The translations under genes and the position numbers were made by a program. From Acanthacorydalis orientalis (taxonomy: Eukaryota > Arthropoda > Insecta > Megaloptera > Corydalidae): a stretch of DNA of 64,000 nt. Positions 1 to 14,539 of the stretch are shown here, piece by piece. Positions within the stretch are counted from its first letter, which is position 1. Every line of letters begins with the position of its first letter. The notes under the pieces are model-generated. The model was not told the origin of the DNA. It made no database searches and worked only from the letters and a program-made list of their open reading frames with translations. The stretch covers positions 15,529,255 through 15,593,254 of the forward strand of contig CM068317.1 in assembly GCA_034766995.1 (NCBI GenBank), given 5' to 3'.

Positions 1-1863
<1,863 letters not shown>

Positions 1864-2069
1864 GGAGGTCAAAATGAACTGTTCTGTCATTTTTTATAAT
1901 CATTATTCATTATCAGAAAATCTTATTTTCTAAAAATTTTTCTGACTTTTATTGAAGTATCTAAATGTTTAATTCTGTACAGTAATTCTATTTTTTCTCG
2001 CTTTCTTTTTGTGTAAAATTTATATGTAGTATAGGTACATGTGCCGAGATAATCCATTTTGACCCCTCA
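1864..2069. repeat. Inverted-repeat pair, possible transposon termini
   Basis: AGGAGGTCAAAATGA at about 1863-1877 is mirrored by CCATTTTGACCCCTC at 2055-2069, enclosing about 200 bp. The position just upstream of the piggyBac fragment makes a piggyBac-type terminus or MITE possible, but no TTAA duplication is evident at the ends, so the assignment is weak. Confidence 0.35.
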
Positions 2070-2262
2070 CGGAACATAAGTAAACTTTTGATTTCAAAAG
2101 TTTCTCATAATATTTCTGTATATTTTAAATACTTTTTTAGCAAACTAAATATATTTCAGTACATATACGTTGTGAAACATTACCAAAAGATATACGTGTT
2201 ATGTTTGCTCAGTTATTACATTCTTTTTTTACTTTTTTCATATCGCTCGCTTGTTGGAAAGT

Positions 2263-2511
2263 TTTTTTTGTCAAAAGATGAAGTGAGATCATCAGTACCT
2301 TTGGGTGAATTTGTCGTCCTAATACTTATGGGGATATATACTGGATGCGGAATAACAGTAACAAAAGATAATTTCTTCACAAGTTTATCACTAGCAACAA
2401 AACTAATAACTAAAAGAACTTCTTTAGTTGGCACCATTAGACAAAATAAGAGAGGTAATAACCATGGTTATAGATTTGTTATGTTGATAATATGTGAACA
2501 TATGATTGATC

Positions 2512-2563
<52 letters not shown>

Positions 2564-2582
2564 CATATAAATACACATACAT

Positions 2583-2661
<79 letters not shown>

Positions 2662-3288
2662 TTAACCTGCAAGACTAAAGAAGGACAATATGCCTCTCTT
2701 CTCGACAATTCATTATAAATTATAAAGTTGTACTGTTACTATATAAAAAAATAAACCAAGTAAAAAATTATTGTTGTTGAGTTCAAAAATAAATGAGTCA
2801 AAATTAAAAAGATGGTAAACGTTTTCCCGAAACTGTTAATAACAGCAAATTTGGCGTACATATAATAGACTAAATGGTTAGAAAAAATACTATGAAAGCA
2901 GGATCCTAAAGGTGACCTTTACAAGTAATTTATAATATTTTATATCTTACTGGAATAAGATCTAAGATATTATAAAATAATACTTACCTGGATATTATAC
3001 AACGAAACAACAGTGGAAAATATATCAAGAAAAGACTTCTTACTTCAGTTAGCTGAAGAACTTGCAAGTGATTATGAAGAACTAACTGGACATTGTTCAA
3101 CAGAATCAGAATTAATACTTTCGTATACACCATCAAAAAATCAGACACATATTTCGATGAAACGTAAACAATGCCAAATAGTATATTTTACAAATAATAA
3201 AACAAATAATATTTGTGGTACATGTAATACATTTGTCTGTGGTAAATGCACTGCTAAAATGATTTTAACCTGTAAAGAATGTCTTTGA
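2263..3288 (+). pseudogene. piggyBac-type transposase, catalytic and Cys-rich C-terminal pieces
   Basis: Three collinear pieces are recognisable. At about 2271-2455 the translation contains DEVRSSVPLGEFVVL and TKDNFFTSLSLATKL; the Asp of KDNFFTSL is a conserved catalytic position of piggyBac (DDE/D) transposases. A short piece at about 2668-2715 ([16 protein letters not shown]) fits the next segment. At about 2995-3288 the frame ILYNETTVENISRKDFLLQL ends in a cysteine-rich tail, CGTCNTFVCGKCTAK then CKECL, typical of the piggyBac C-terminal zinc-binding domain. A (TA)n array and decayed sequence separate the pieces and the N-terminal third is not visible, so this is a dead copy. The open frame at 3013 starts with GTG, not ATG; it is a tail, not a gene start. 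Confidence 0.85.
2515..2656. repeat. (TA)n / (CATA)n microsatellite inside piggyBac remnant
   Basis: Two pure TA blocks separated by a CATACATA-rich stretch. It splits the piggyBac reading frame between residues equivalent to the catalytic core and its C-terminal part. Confidence 0.95.
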
Positions 3289-3839
3289 ATTGCGTGTGTA
3301 ATTATTTTAAAAATTATTATTAAGTTTATTTATAATTTTCGTTAAATAAAACAGAAAAATATATAAAAATCCATAAATGAATTTGTCTTTTTTTAAATGA
3401 TTTGTCCTTCAAAATCAAATCATTTTAACCTATCCTGTAGAAGTAGGTATACGAGTAAGTCAATCGTCAGTAGTTCTAGTGTTAATATATTGGTATATTT
3501 ATGTAAGATGAAAAAATTAGCAGCTAAAGCTGAATAAACAGCTGCGTTATAGCAGAAACATAAAACAAATGTTGTTTTAATCTAAGAAAAATGAATAAAA
3601 GGCGTAACTTTAGTAATGAATGAAGTTACTGTTACTTATGTTCAATAAAGTGAAATCACACTTGCTTGAATTATTATTTTTTTAACGGTAATATTATAAA
3701 TTCATTATATTTCACAACTTCTTGAAAATGTTTTCAATTTATTAAGTATAAACATTATTTCGGTACCTTTTTTTATAGAAAGTAAATGTTTTACAAAAAA
3801 AATAAATACTTTTCAATCTTCAAAATATCCCACATTATT
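3289..3839. other. No recognisable feature
   Basis: A+T-rich, no coding similarity seen on either strand. Confidence 0.6.
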
Positions 3840-4265
3840 TTATATCACTTTGTCACATCTGTCGGTTAACCGAAAAATTTCTGATCGAAAAAAAGATGGC
3901 GGATTTGAGTCGTTGAATTCGTAATGTATTTTCGGACCTCTTCCAATATTTTAACATTTTTTGCATGTTTTATGCGTTACATCACCTTTTTTCAAAACTG
4001 AATAAAGAAACCATTTCTGGTGGCTTCGACAGCATTTTTTTTCTACTGGAATACGAAAAATATGCAGTACCTAATATGCCGATTTTCGGACAGCGTTTGT
4101 ATTCACTACTGTTTTGTGAGGTTATGCCAACTGCTTGGACAAGATACTTAATGTTTTTAAATGATAAGTTTGGTAATTCAAAATCCTAAAACGACGAGAA
4201 AATATTTTAATTTAAAACAAAGTTATGATTGATTAAATTTAAAGGCACTGAATTAATTTTTTGCA
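3840..4265 (-). mobile_element. Mariner (Mar-4) 5' fragment
   Basis: Read on the minus strand, 4240-3960 aligns over more than 200 bp with the start of the Mar-4 copy at 20985-21265: shared blocks include AATCAATCATAACT, AAATATTTTCTCGTCGT, TATCATTTAAAAA and GTTGGCATAAC. The sequence is the 5' untranslated region and the start of the transposase. Catalytic parts are absent. The 74-residue open frame on the plus strand here is an antisense shadow of this fragment. Confidence 0.65.
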
Positions 4266-6047
4266 CTTAATATATTTCCATTTTTCTTCCCATAAGTTCT
4301 TATTTACAATATCTTTTTTTATAAACTTTCATGATAATGATTAGCTCTGAAGCACATTATATCATTTCTTTGATAGCACGGAATAGACAAACTGTCTAAT
4401 ATTCATGCAAAAGAAAAGATGGTTGGTTATTGAAATTTTAGGGCGCTTCGACAGCTAAGATCATTAGCATCCGAACACAAATATAATTAAAAAACACAGT
4501 AAATGATCCATACCGAGTATAGACGAAAATCAAAAGAATGATTAATGATCAGAATTCTAGACTCAGAATTAAGGACCGGAATCGTGGAGTTGGTTGTTTT
4601 TTAATTGAGTCAGAACTGATGTCGGAGTTTCAACAAAACACAAAAACGTTTCAATAAAGATTGACATTTTCAAAAATATTTTTTTTCAGTCAACAAACCA
4701 TAAATATTATTTAATTTTTTTAGTAAGGAAGAATTTTTTCTGTATTTTGACGCTCTAATATGATGACATTGCCATCGAAATGCGCATAAAAAACAATCAA
4801 AAATGATCAAAAATATTTTTTGAATATATTTGATCAAAATTTTTTTGTAGTTTGTAGTGTAAAAAAGTAATTCTTTCATTCTTAGGATCATGTGTTTTCC
4901 CTTGTGTGCCAAAAAATGTTTAATTTTATTCCCAAGTGTAATCGCTCGCTTTACGATTGGATAGCTCAGAGATGTGGAGTTTAAACAAATCTCCTTACTG
5001 TAACTCCGATTTACATTTTTTTGTTTTCCTTGAATATTTTATGGTATCTTAAACTGAATTTACAATTATATTATCTGTATTTTTCGTCATTTTCACTAAA
5101 TTATCTCCTAATTTGCAAAATATTTTTTCAAATCCACAACTTTTAACAGTGATTGATGTTATCGAATTATAGAAACTAGATTAAACCGTATTTTATTATT
5201 TATAAATACATCAAAAAATACATGATGAGCAATGTTGTTTAATAGGCGAATCTATTTTTATTAGTATTATTTAATAATTTTACGAAGAATTGAAATATTT
5301 GACATTGTAATTATCATTGTATGTATCTAAAAATAAACTATGTATACCTATACTTACGTGTAACCTTTAAAAAGTGTACGCATAAAATAACGAAATTTAC
5401 TCAGTACACGCGGTTCATTAGTAAAACGAAAATAATAATTGCATTATTTTGGTTTCATAATATATTATTTTAGATTTACTTTTCAATTTTTTATGCATGT
5501 GGAAAAAAAAATCTAGTTGTACATCTAAGAAATCCAGTTGTAATCTAGTATAAAAAATCTAGTTTGTAGTTCAAATGAAATATATATTTTTTATCTTATT
5601 TTGAATATCAGTTTTTAAATTATTTACTTCTAATTTATTCACGATTTAAAACACTCACTTTATAAATGCTATTCAACAAATGCTATGCACTTGAATATAA
5701 ATAAAGTATATAGTTAGAAAATAAAATGTAAACAGGCAGGAAATAGATATATTCATAGATAGATTTATGTTGCTATACTTTAACACATTGCCGACTGGAA
5801 ATGAGAATTCTCGTTTTGCGACAAGTGTGAGATTTACTGATAGTTACATCCAACTAACAGCTGATTCAAACAGATTAATAAAAATTCAACGAGTTTTGAG
5901 TCCTTTCCTTCCCAAATTTTAAAAACATTATAGGCCGAAACGTGACATTTCTCTACATGAAGATTCCAATCGTCTGTCCTCAAAAAATTAAATGAAAATA
6001 ACAAAAATCGAAGTTTATTCGGAGATTTTTCGGTAACATGTCGCTCT
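4266..6047. other. Mostly unassigned; one copy of a dispersed repeat core
   Basis: A+T-rich sequence without a gene. At about 4745-4870 it carries one copy of a repeat whose core includes CATCGAAATGCGCATAA followed by ACAATCAAAAATGATCAA; relatives are at about 6048, 15985, 40800 and 48515. No termini are visible and I cannot classify it. Confidence 0.45.
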
Positions 6048-6170
6048 GAGGATAATGAAGTTGACATCGAAACTCGCACAAGCGACAATCAAAAATAATC
6101 AATTATACTTTATTGCATATTTTTAATTGAAAAATGTTGGTATGGTTTGTGCGGTAAGAAAATAATTAAT
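6048..6170 (+). repeat. Dispersed repeat core, copy 2
   Basis: CTGAGGATAATGAAGTTGAC then ATCGAAACTCGCACAAGCGACAATC-like sequence (shared as GCGACAATCAAAAATRATCA with the copy at 16030). Same orientation as the copies at 4745 and 15985. The repeat looks like the tail of a larger unknown element. Confidence 0.5.
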
Positions 6171-6706
6171 TTATGAATATTTATTTAAATCAATTTATTA
6201 ACAAAATATGCATAAAGAATTTATCAGAGATAAAAATCGAAATGGAGTTCTTTTGTAAATGTTTTATAATATTTAAATCAAAAAATCAATTATACTGGAA
6301 GAAATGCTATCGATTACCATAGTTTGCGCGTTCTAACTATAAAGTTGTAACATGCTTCAAGAATTCTAAAATAATTCAAGGATTTTAGACAAATCATGGA
6401 AACATAAAAATGGATGTTGGATAATAAGCAAGGAGGATATAACAAGGAGACCTAACTCGACCGATTTCCTATTGTAGTCAATTTATGAAACTCGGCAATC
6501 GTATGGGGGCGTTAGAATGAGAATTAGAGGAATTTTGCGTGAATAGTGATGCGTACAATTCTGTTTCAAGTAATCCAATTGGCTATTTCAAGTTATAATA
6601 CCTCGATCACGTGTGTGTGTTTCTATGCGCAATTCGTTCCGCGCAGAAATCACCGACTGAAAATCAAACAAGCATTTTTTGCTGCCCCTACCACCGAAGT
6701 GAGGCC
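6171..6706. other. No recognisable feature
   Basis: Unassigned; slightly richer in G+C from 6460 to 6700 but without a convincing frame. Confidence 0.5.
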
Positions 6707-7104
6707 TGGTTTACATTAGAATAGTAAGCGGTATAGTACGATGGTAGAATACGTTACTAGCATAATATAAACACTTTGGAATAATGAAAGTAGAGTAATA
6801 AAGGGAGTAGCGAGTAAAGTAGAGTGAATAAGACATGTGAAATAATACACTCTACTAGCCTCTCCTCCCCCAAATATTAACCGCAATTATAACAGTAAAG
6901 TAGAGTAGTCGGGTGCGAAACATTTACAAGTTTTGTTTTTATTTACGGAAGTTGTTGGTTGGTTGTGAACGTGAAACTGAACTCTTCACTACCAAATCAT
7001 TAGCTTTGTGTAAACGAACCAAACCGTAGATGCTGATAGAGTAGAGATCTCGAGAAAAAGTAGACTAGTATACTTTACCGCTTACTATCCTTATATAAAC
7101 CAAC
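6707..7104. mobile_element. MITE with ~30-bp terminal inverted repeats
   Basis: TGGTTTACATTAGAATAGTA and the following AGCGGTA at 6707-6733 are mirrored at 7074-7104 (reverse complement reads TTGGTTTATATAAGGATAGT then AAGCGGTA). The ~400-bp interior has no coding capacity but contains several subterminal repeats of the type GTAAAGTAGAGTA (about 6815, 6895, 7040). Class is unknown; no target duplication was resolved. Confidence 0.7.
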
Positions 7105-7761
7105 CCTTAGCCTTCCTTCTTATAGTCTTCTTGGACATAACAATAAGAAATAGATGAAGAATAGAATGCAATGAAAATTAACAGAAATAATAAAAAAGTT
7201 ACAAATGTCTGCATTCAAACACGTGTACTGGTAATTGTATTCTTCAATTAAATTTTCAATCACTTACTCATATACTTTAACAACAAGAACTAACCATGAT
7301 ATCCTACGATTAAAATTCAAAAAAAGATACAAAAAATAAATAGTAAAGTACGAGAATAAGTCAAAAATTAAAAGAAATTTAAAAAAGGAAAATCTCTTAT
7401 TCAACGTACCTGACATAATAACGTCATTTTTTAATACAATCTTCTCTAACATCTATACATTTAATACAGCGCTTAATAGATTCCAGATTCCATCTTAAAA
7501 GAAACTTTCTGGACTCTTTTCCATCCACAACTTAAGGGGATTATGTAGAAAAATTCCCCAAATGAAAATCTTATATATAAAGTAAGTTTTTTTTTCTTAA
7601 ATGTCTATTTATTCTTTGACATGTCCTCGTGAATATTTGTTAGAGACCAGTAAACGGAGACAGCATGACTTGATTGTGCTTGACACAACTTGCCCTGATC
7701 ATAATATTAGGCTTTAGTTTTTAATACTTTGCGTAGTGTCACATCGCCATTTCCCAACATT
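7105..7761. other. No recognisable feature
   Basis: A+T-rich; a 62-residue open frame on the minus strand is low-complexity and unsupported. Confidence 0.55.
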
Positions 7762-8496
7762 TAATCTGTAGCAGGACAATTACCCTCTAGAAAAAACCCC
7801 TCCGGACAATAATCCCCAGTCAATAACCACCCGGACATTAATCTCCCGTGCAAAAAAAAACCGGAACATGAACTCTCCGTACAAAAATAAAAACTATTTA
7901 AATAAAATTTCCTTGCCACAACAAACAATGGATACAAAAATGAAAACTTATAAAAAGGCGGTGTATATGCCGAGTTCCGTCGACTGATGGATATTTTTTC
8001 CAGTGGATGCATAGCGCACCTATTGGTTCTGTAATGTATATAAATGATTGAATAAATGTATTGTAAATATAATTGTATTCATAATTAAGTGTTAGTATAA
8101 TTTCAAATTATTATCCATATTATGTCGTATCAAATAAATTTTTGAATTCATTGTTTGTTGTGTCAAGGAAATTTTATTTTACTCATTAAAAATCCCTACA
8201 CAAAAGAGTAGGAATTTTCGAAAACGTTTAACATGGTTTGGTTCTAGAACCATTCTAATTAATTTAGCGTTTGAAAGAAAAATAAAAATTTAGTTTTACA
8301 AGATCTTTTGGTTTTTGAAATGTTCTGTGTACACAACAGCGGCGATTGATGTTAGCATTATCAAAAAAAAATATTTCAAAAGTGAATAAAAACTAGTCTA
8401 TTTCACATTTTAAATTCATTTATTTCATTAAAATCCCAATCGAATGCCATGATAGTAGCTAAAACACTAAGTGGAGAAAAACGTTGCACTTTTTAC

Positions 8497-8556
<60 letters not shown>

Positions 8557-8860
8557 GGTTTGCCTCTTGCAGTCTATATGTATTGCACGTTTTTTCTCAC
8601 TTTCGTAAAAATCGAAAGAAATAATAATGTACTTCTTTATTGAATTAATGTTTACTGCTATAGAAAAAAGTTTTGAAAAAAAAATAATTTTACCAGAGAA
8701 AAAAAATTACAAAATTAATGTTGCGTATACACAATAGCGGCGCTTAACGATTTAAAGAGTTTTATTTTTATACTGAAGATTAATGTCTGGGTTTTTATAC
8801 ACGGGAGGTTTAATGTCCGGGGAGTTTTTGTTCAAGGGGTAATTGTTCTAGAACCATTTA
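7762..8860. mobile_element. Inverted-repeat element with ~100-bp ends built of short subrepeats
   Basis: The segment 7770-7865 (GGACAATTACCCTCTAGAA, then repeated CCGGACATTAATCTCCCGTG-type units) is matched in reverse complement at 8765-8856 (reads AACAATTACCCCTTGAAC, CCCCGGACATTAAACCTCCC). The ~1.1-kb element holds a (TA)n(CA)n tract and two direct copies of a short motif, GTRTACACAAYAGCGGCG at about 8329 and 8727. No transposase is visible, so it is non-autonomous. The subrepeat-built ends are unusual. Confidence 0.7.
8497..8556. repeat. (TA)n(CA)n(TA)n compound microsatellite
   Basis: TA, then CACACA, then TA, inside the inverted-repeat element. Confidence 0.95.
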
Positions 8861-9093
8861 GTCTTTCATAATATTTAACATAATAGATAATAATAATAAT
8901 AATGTAACACGATATCCATCCTGTAAATAATTTTTTCATCAAGCGTTAATATTTAAATTTTAGAAGAGAATGTGAAGCGTATAAAAACTCAATGTACCGA
9001 AGCGAAACCGCGGAATATCTATTATTAATTTCATGCATTTCCTGTAATACCTATATTTTTATAAAAAAAATGTATCACACTATATGATTATAA

Positions 9094-9115
9094 CATATAT
9101 ATGTATGTATGTGTG

Positions 9116-9195
<80 letters not shown>
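9094..9195. repeat. (TA)n microsatellite flanking Mar-3
   Basis: TA array with GTATGTATGTGTG start; the Mar-3 terminus follows directly. Confidence 0.95.
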
Positions 9196-10398
9196 CAGTG
9201 CAAATATTCGTACACGATTCAATAGGTGGTGTTAAGAGTGCCACATTGCGGTGTTCGTGAAATGTAATCAAGTTATATATCTTTTGAAAGGTGACACTTG
9301 TCATTTCAGCATCAGTCGCCTTTATTTCGATTCGAATTGTGTGTGAGAAAAATGTTGAAATTGGACAACGAAAAGATACACTTTCGTCACGTTATGTTGT
9401 ATGAGTTTCGGAAGGAGTAACCGTTGACGCGGCAACGAAAAATATTCAGGTGTTTTAATTGGACCATACACAACATCACTTCCAGCTGTGAAAAAATGGT
9501 TTGGTAAGTTTCGACTTAGTGTTTTTAACCTTGAAGATAACGCCTGTTCTGGATGGCCTATTGAGTTCGACGAATCGACAACACATCATTGACAGATCGA
9601 CTGAATTTCGATATTTAAAGAAGCTGTGGTTCATGTTCAAGCTCGATACGTGGGTGCCGCACTCTTTGTCTGAAATCGCATCTTTTTAACAGATTTTTTG
9701 CTTGAACGCCTCAACAGAGAGCCTTTTTGTTTAGGTTGACGATTATAAATAGATCCTGTACAACAAAGTCTAACGCGGTGGAATATTGAAACAAGTGAAT
9801 GAAGGGGCAGAACCAGTCGCCAAATCTGACTTACATCCGATGAAGGTGTTGCTGTGTTTTTGATGGGATTGCAAAGGTTTTGTTTATTTTGAGCTGCTCT
9901 CACAGGGCGAAACGATTACTAAGAAGAAATACTGTCACAACTGAGCACTGTAACAACTAACTGAGCTGAAAGCTCTAATTAAAAGAAAAACGTCCGATTT
10001 TGGCCAATCGCAAGAAGTCGTCTTCCACCACTACAACGCTAAACCACATACAGAAAAACTGGCTCGGCAAAAACTGGAGCAGTTGAAATGGGAAATCATA
10101 TCGCATCCGCCATATTCTCCGGACATTTCACCTTCGGATTATCATTTGTTTCTGTCGCTGTAGTATAACTTAAACGGTAAAGAATTTGACATCTTGAAGG
10201 CCGACAAAATCCACCTCACCGACTTTTTTGCCGAGAAACCGCACAGCTTTTACGAACGAGGAATCCATCAGCTACCAGACCGTTTGAAAATGATTGCTTT
10301 AAAAAGTGTTCAATACTTATTTGATTTATAAAAGCGTTTTCTGCGAAAAATAATCGCCTGAGTTTCAATTTAAAATCGTACACGATTTTTTTCACTGA
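9196..10398 (+). mobile_element. Mariner (Mar-3), near full length, inactive
   Basis: Imperfect inverted termini: CAGTGCAAATATTCGTACAC at 9196 and, in reverse complement from 10398, CAGTGAAAAAAATCGTGTAC. Both lie against (TA)n arrays. The interior decodes in pieces to a mariner transposase starting near 9351 (MLKLDNEKIHFRHVMLYEFR). The catalytic half is clearest at about 10018-10330: EVVFHHYNAKPH (Asp of HDN changed to Tyr), EIISHPPYSPDISPSDYHLF and the C-terminal PDRLKMIALKSVQYLFDL. Multiple stops and frameshifts and the lost catalytic Asp make it non-functional. A 3' fragment of the same family lies at 60345-60709. Confidence 0.85.
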
Positions 10399-10399
10399 T

Positions 10400-10480
<81 letters not shown>
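10399..10480. repeat. (TA)n microsatellite
   Basis: About 78 bp of TA directly after the Mar-3 right end. Confidence 0.97.
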
Positions 10481-10482
<2 letters not shown>

Positions 10483-10792
10483 CCAATTTTAACATATATA
10501 AAATTACACTTCAGTACCATATAAATTAATATATTGTATAAATAAATAATGCTTTATCATCACTGTTAAATAAGTGGTCCAATAATGGCCTTCAAGTACA
10601 GATTACAATTCTTTGATCGCATTCTTTATAGCTGTTTAACATCATCACAGTTCGCCACTATATATATATATATATAAAACGTTATTCGGTGATCTAATTC
10701 TCTGTATAATAAATACGTGTATATTAAAATATTATATCCTATTTCGATCTTTCGCTAGCATACAAAATTACATTATATTACTTAGTTTCCTT
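10481..10792. other. No recognisable feature
   Basis: A+T-rich with a short TA tract at 10660-10677. Confidence 0.6.
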
Positions 10793-10833
10793 ATGTATGT
10801 ATATATGTATATATGTATATATGTATATATGTA

Positions 10834-10894
<61 letters not shown>

Positions 10895-10899
10895 GTGGT
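10793..10899. repeat. (GTATATAT)n - (TA)n - (GT)n compound microsatellite
   Basis: Eight-base GTATATAT units grade into pure TA and end in GTGTGTGTG. Confidence 0.95.
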
Positions 10900-11454
10900 A
10901 TTTGACATTGTCGTATTGTACATTCACTCTCATTCTAGGAATTTGAAATTCAGACGTTTTATAAGGAGAAGGTCTCGACAAGAGGAGCGACTGTTAGAGC
11001 ATCTTTTGCATTCAATAAACATTACGAATGCATTCTATATGCATCTAGTATGAACCATTATTAGTGATACATAAAGAGCTATGTAAATCACTTCGATTGT
11101 ATAAAAGGTCAAATATGTTAATTCTTTTTAATTCATAAAATGTACTTGTTATGATCAAACCTGCAGTTGTTATTATACAGATACTCATATCAATTCAATT
11201 TTATATTAAATAAAAGCAGATTTTCCAAAACCATCACGATTTATTGCAAAAATACAAATAAACTCATAACATTATAAGTATTTCTGTCTGTTATTGTTTT
11301 TGAAATATTTTTAAATGAATCAAATAGAAAAGGTATAACTTAAAACATTAATCAAAAATAACTGAAAAAGTTTTATTGACATTTTAAAAAATAAAAATTA
11401 TTTTTTCACATGGCGTATGCTTTTTTTGATGTAAAAGGTATTCTTTTGACTATT
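10900..11454. other. No recognisable feature
   Basis: A+T-rich non-coding sequence. Confidence 0.6.
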
Positions 11455-11832
11455 TTCTACCACATGGCGCAACAGTGAACAAGGACGAGGCTTCTTCATT
11501 ACAATAACGCAAGGCCCAACACAATCAACCTTGTGTGGTCTGTGATTAAAAAAATTGAAGCAAATATCTTACCACATTCTCCACATTCACCGGACTTACA
11601 TCTTGTGATTATTTCTTGTTTTCACAGCTTAAAAGAATTTTGAAGGGGAAGCATTTTTTGTCTAATTAAATGCTCTAAGAACTCACAAGGACCACTCTAC
11701 GTAACATACCAAACAACAAGCTTACGACGCGTCGTTAAGTCTGCAGAAAAATCCGTACGAAAAATTATCACATGATTCTTGACATGAAGATTATTTTTTT
11801 TGGGCTCATTCTTCGAACTCAATGATCAGTTC

Positions 11833-11835
<3 letters not shown>
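11455..11835 (+). mobile_element. Mariner 3' fragment, family unassigned
   Basis: The translation contains RGLLHYNNARPNTINLV (degenerate HDNARPHT, second catalytic block) at about 11488 and ILPHSPHSPDL at about 11570, the usual PHPPYSPDL block of D34D transposases. The third catalytic block is blurred by a frameshift. The 5' part is missing; the right side ends against a (TA)n array at 11836. It does not match the other families closely. Confidence 0.65.

Positions 11836-11922
<87 letters not shown>
11836..11922. repeat. (TA)n microsatellite
   Basis: Pure TA, about 85 bp, adjoining the mariner fragment. Confidence 0.97.
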
Positions 11923-11924
<2 letters not shown>

Positions 11925-12047
11925 AGCTATTAACACAATTATTTGTATAAAATATAAACAGCAAATTATACAACAATGATACATCTGTATCGCATACATC
12001 CATTTCTAAAATTTTGAATTTAATCTCATTATCTGAATAATACAGCG

Positions 12048-12080
<33 letters not shown>

Positions 12081-13257
12081 ATGTGTGTGTGCCAGTAATT
12101 ATGACTAAGGAGTAAATCATATATTTTTCGTATTAAGATATTTAGATCTTTCCGTTTGTGATTAATAAAAAATATTTTTTCTTTATGTAACAAGATAGGT
12201 TCAAAAGTACCTACTGTTATAATGTAAATATTTTATGCAATTATGAATTTTTAAGAGTATCGTGAAAAAATATGTGTTTTTTGATACTTCATATGCCTAA
12301 GACTATTTTCAAAATTATTCACACATCTTAAAAATGACATAACAAAAAATATTTCAGTTTTATTCAAAAAAGGAAGTTATAACAAACAGAATTCACTTAC
12401 ATTTTGTAATTATAATCATATTAACATAATATATAATAATACTAAAGATTTTTTGTTCTCTTTTAATAACATTATTTTCTTTTAGTGATTTTTTCAGATT
12501 ACGAAAATATTCATGGAAAATTGTCGGAATGGACAGTAACAGATTCATTATATCTTTATGTTTTTCCTTTCTACAGGATCGGATACTTGTATAAAATGGA
12601 AATAATTGATTTTTTTCTTATATTATCGGCATTTCTTTTTTGTATGAAAAATCTAAAATCTGAAATTCTGCACTGTCATATAAAAATGTTTTATAAAACA
12701 ACTTATGCGACGCATCTTTCAAAAATCTGGTTCGATGCGCCCTAAGACCCCAATAACCAACCAACCAATCTAAAAATCTGATCTATTACATTTTCAACCA
12801 ATAAATGGATTCTCCCCTAATATTTTTCGTTCTCTCGTTGTAATTGATTTCTCTACAGATTTAGTTTCCCAATAGTAATATAGGAAACTTCGTTTGAGAG
12901 CTTTAAGCAAAGAAGTTGACTTAACTTGAGGGTAATTTACCTTGAAAATAAATATAGTTTTGTACAAAAATCAGATATATGCATGTGTTTATCCAAAAAA
13001 AAAACAAAGTATATCGAAAAGTACTTAATTCACTAACAAAATAAACAAAAAATAAACAAACTAAGTGACTTAGTCCACTAACAAAATAAACAAACACAGA
13101 ATTATATTTACCGACCACATTTGCAAAATCATGAAACGGTCATTTCTTAATTTTTGTTCTAAGTTCTTCTAGATTAATAAAAAAAAATAATTGTAATATA
13201 AAATAAAGCATTAAATTATATTTTCAAATTTTTGATTTATCCACTGTCATAATTACC
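11923..13257. other. Unassigned; small repeats only
   Basis: Contains a (TA)n(GT)n tract at 12048-12090 and a direct repeat CACTAACAAAATAAACAAA at about 13031 and 13077. Open frames here (such as 12485-12745) show no family resemblance and biased Phe/Ile/Leu composition. Confidence 0.55.
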
Positions 13258-13269
13258 AACACACACACA

Positions 13270-13352
<83 letters not shown>
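13258..13352. repeat. (CA)n(TA)n microsatellite
   Basis: About 46 bp of CA repeats passing into about 46 bp of TA. Confidence 0.97.
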
Positions 13353-13355
<3 letters not shown>

Positions 13356-14539
13356 CGCGTTTAAACAGAATTAAAATGACAGAGAATCATATATTAAAAA
13401 TATTTGTACTCGTACCTTTATTATCACAAATAAATCGTTTAATACTAGTTGCTAAACAACTAAGCTAGTAACTTAACAATTAAAAATTGAAAATAAGATT
13501 GAAATAATTAAAAATACTTTTTTTTAATAAATTTAAATAAAAGTCGTAACATCCTTAAACAATTAGCATTTTTGTTCTTTACTAACCTTTACTTTTTGAA
13601 ATTTTTTTTTATTCCATCTATTATTCAATCAATTTTAGAACTATTTTTTTTTATAAAAGTTCGAAATAAATTACAGTATTCAAACTATACTTGATCCAAA
13701 AATGACTAATATTTATGAAAGAAAAAAAAAACATTAATTTTAAATATCGTGTATTTTAATTTTGTTGCAAGAGAAAGGTCTGCATAGTTATTGACAACAT
13801 CCGCTCCATAAATGACCAAACACAGTTTATTTGTATAAAGTGAGTCAGCCGCAGAGCTCGCCAATTGTGGAAAATTTTTAGTTCTAAATAGACAATTCAC
13901 TATTTCAAATAATTTGCGACAGACATTTAAGATCCTTTCTCTTTTTTAATGTGTATCTTCAGAGAAATAAATAACATGAAAATCAGATTTTAATTAAAGA
14001 TTGCGATTCTGAGAAATAAACCGCTGTAAATTTGTTGTTCGAGGTAAATGTTTGTATTAAAAACTGGAAAGGTTTTAATATGTGATGAAAAATACAGCTA
14101 AAAAATTATAAATAATAATTAAAACGTTAATTTAATTACTATAAATGCACGTGTGATTATTAAAAATATACTTTCAAGGAGAATATTAAAGATACGTTTA
14201 TTTAGAAAAATATATAATAAAAAGTTTGCAATAAGAAAAAAATGCTGACACCAAAAAATATGTCACAGAAACAATAATGTAAGTTTAAGATTTCTGAAAA
14301 AAAATTAGCACACGTTCCCATAAGAAATTCATTACAAATCTTAAGACAGGAAATTCTTTATAAGAACAAATATTATATTTGAAATAAATAGAGTCAGTCA
14401 AACAAATTATTTTTTCACCCTATAAACCACAAATGTTTTTCTGATCAATAATATTCAATGAATCATTATTGATAATTTTTGAATGTTGCATATGCTCATT
14501 TTGATAGCTATATCATCATTTTCAAACTGCCAAAATAGA
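13353..14539. other. No recognisable feature
   Basis: A+T-rich, no coding similarity seen. Confidence 0.6.

Noticed and set aside
3965..4189. 74-residue plus-strand frame resembling a possible gene
   Set aside because: It is antisense to a Mar-4 5' fragment; the similarity to 20985-21265 explains the sequence.
4670..6088. Minus-strand frames of 80 and 84 residues
   Set aside because: They overlap dispersed repeat copies on the other strand and have no family features.
12485..12745. 86-residue plus-strand frame as a membrane protein
   Set aside because: Composition is that of random A+T-rich sequence and nothing supports expression.
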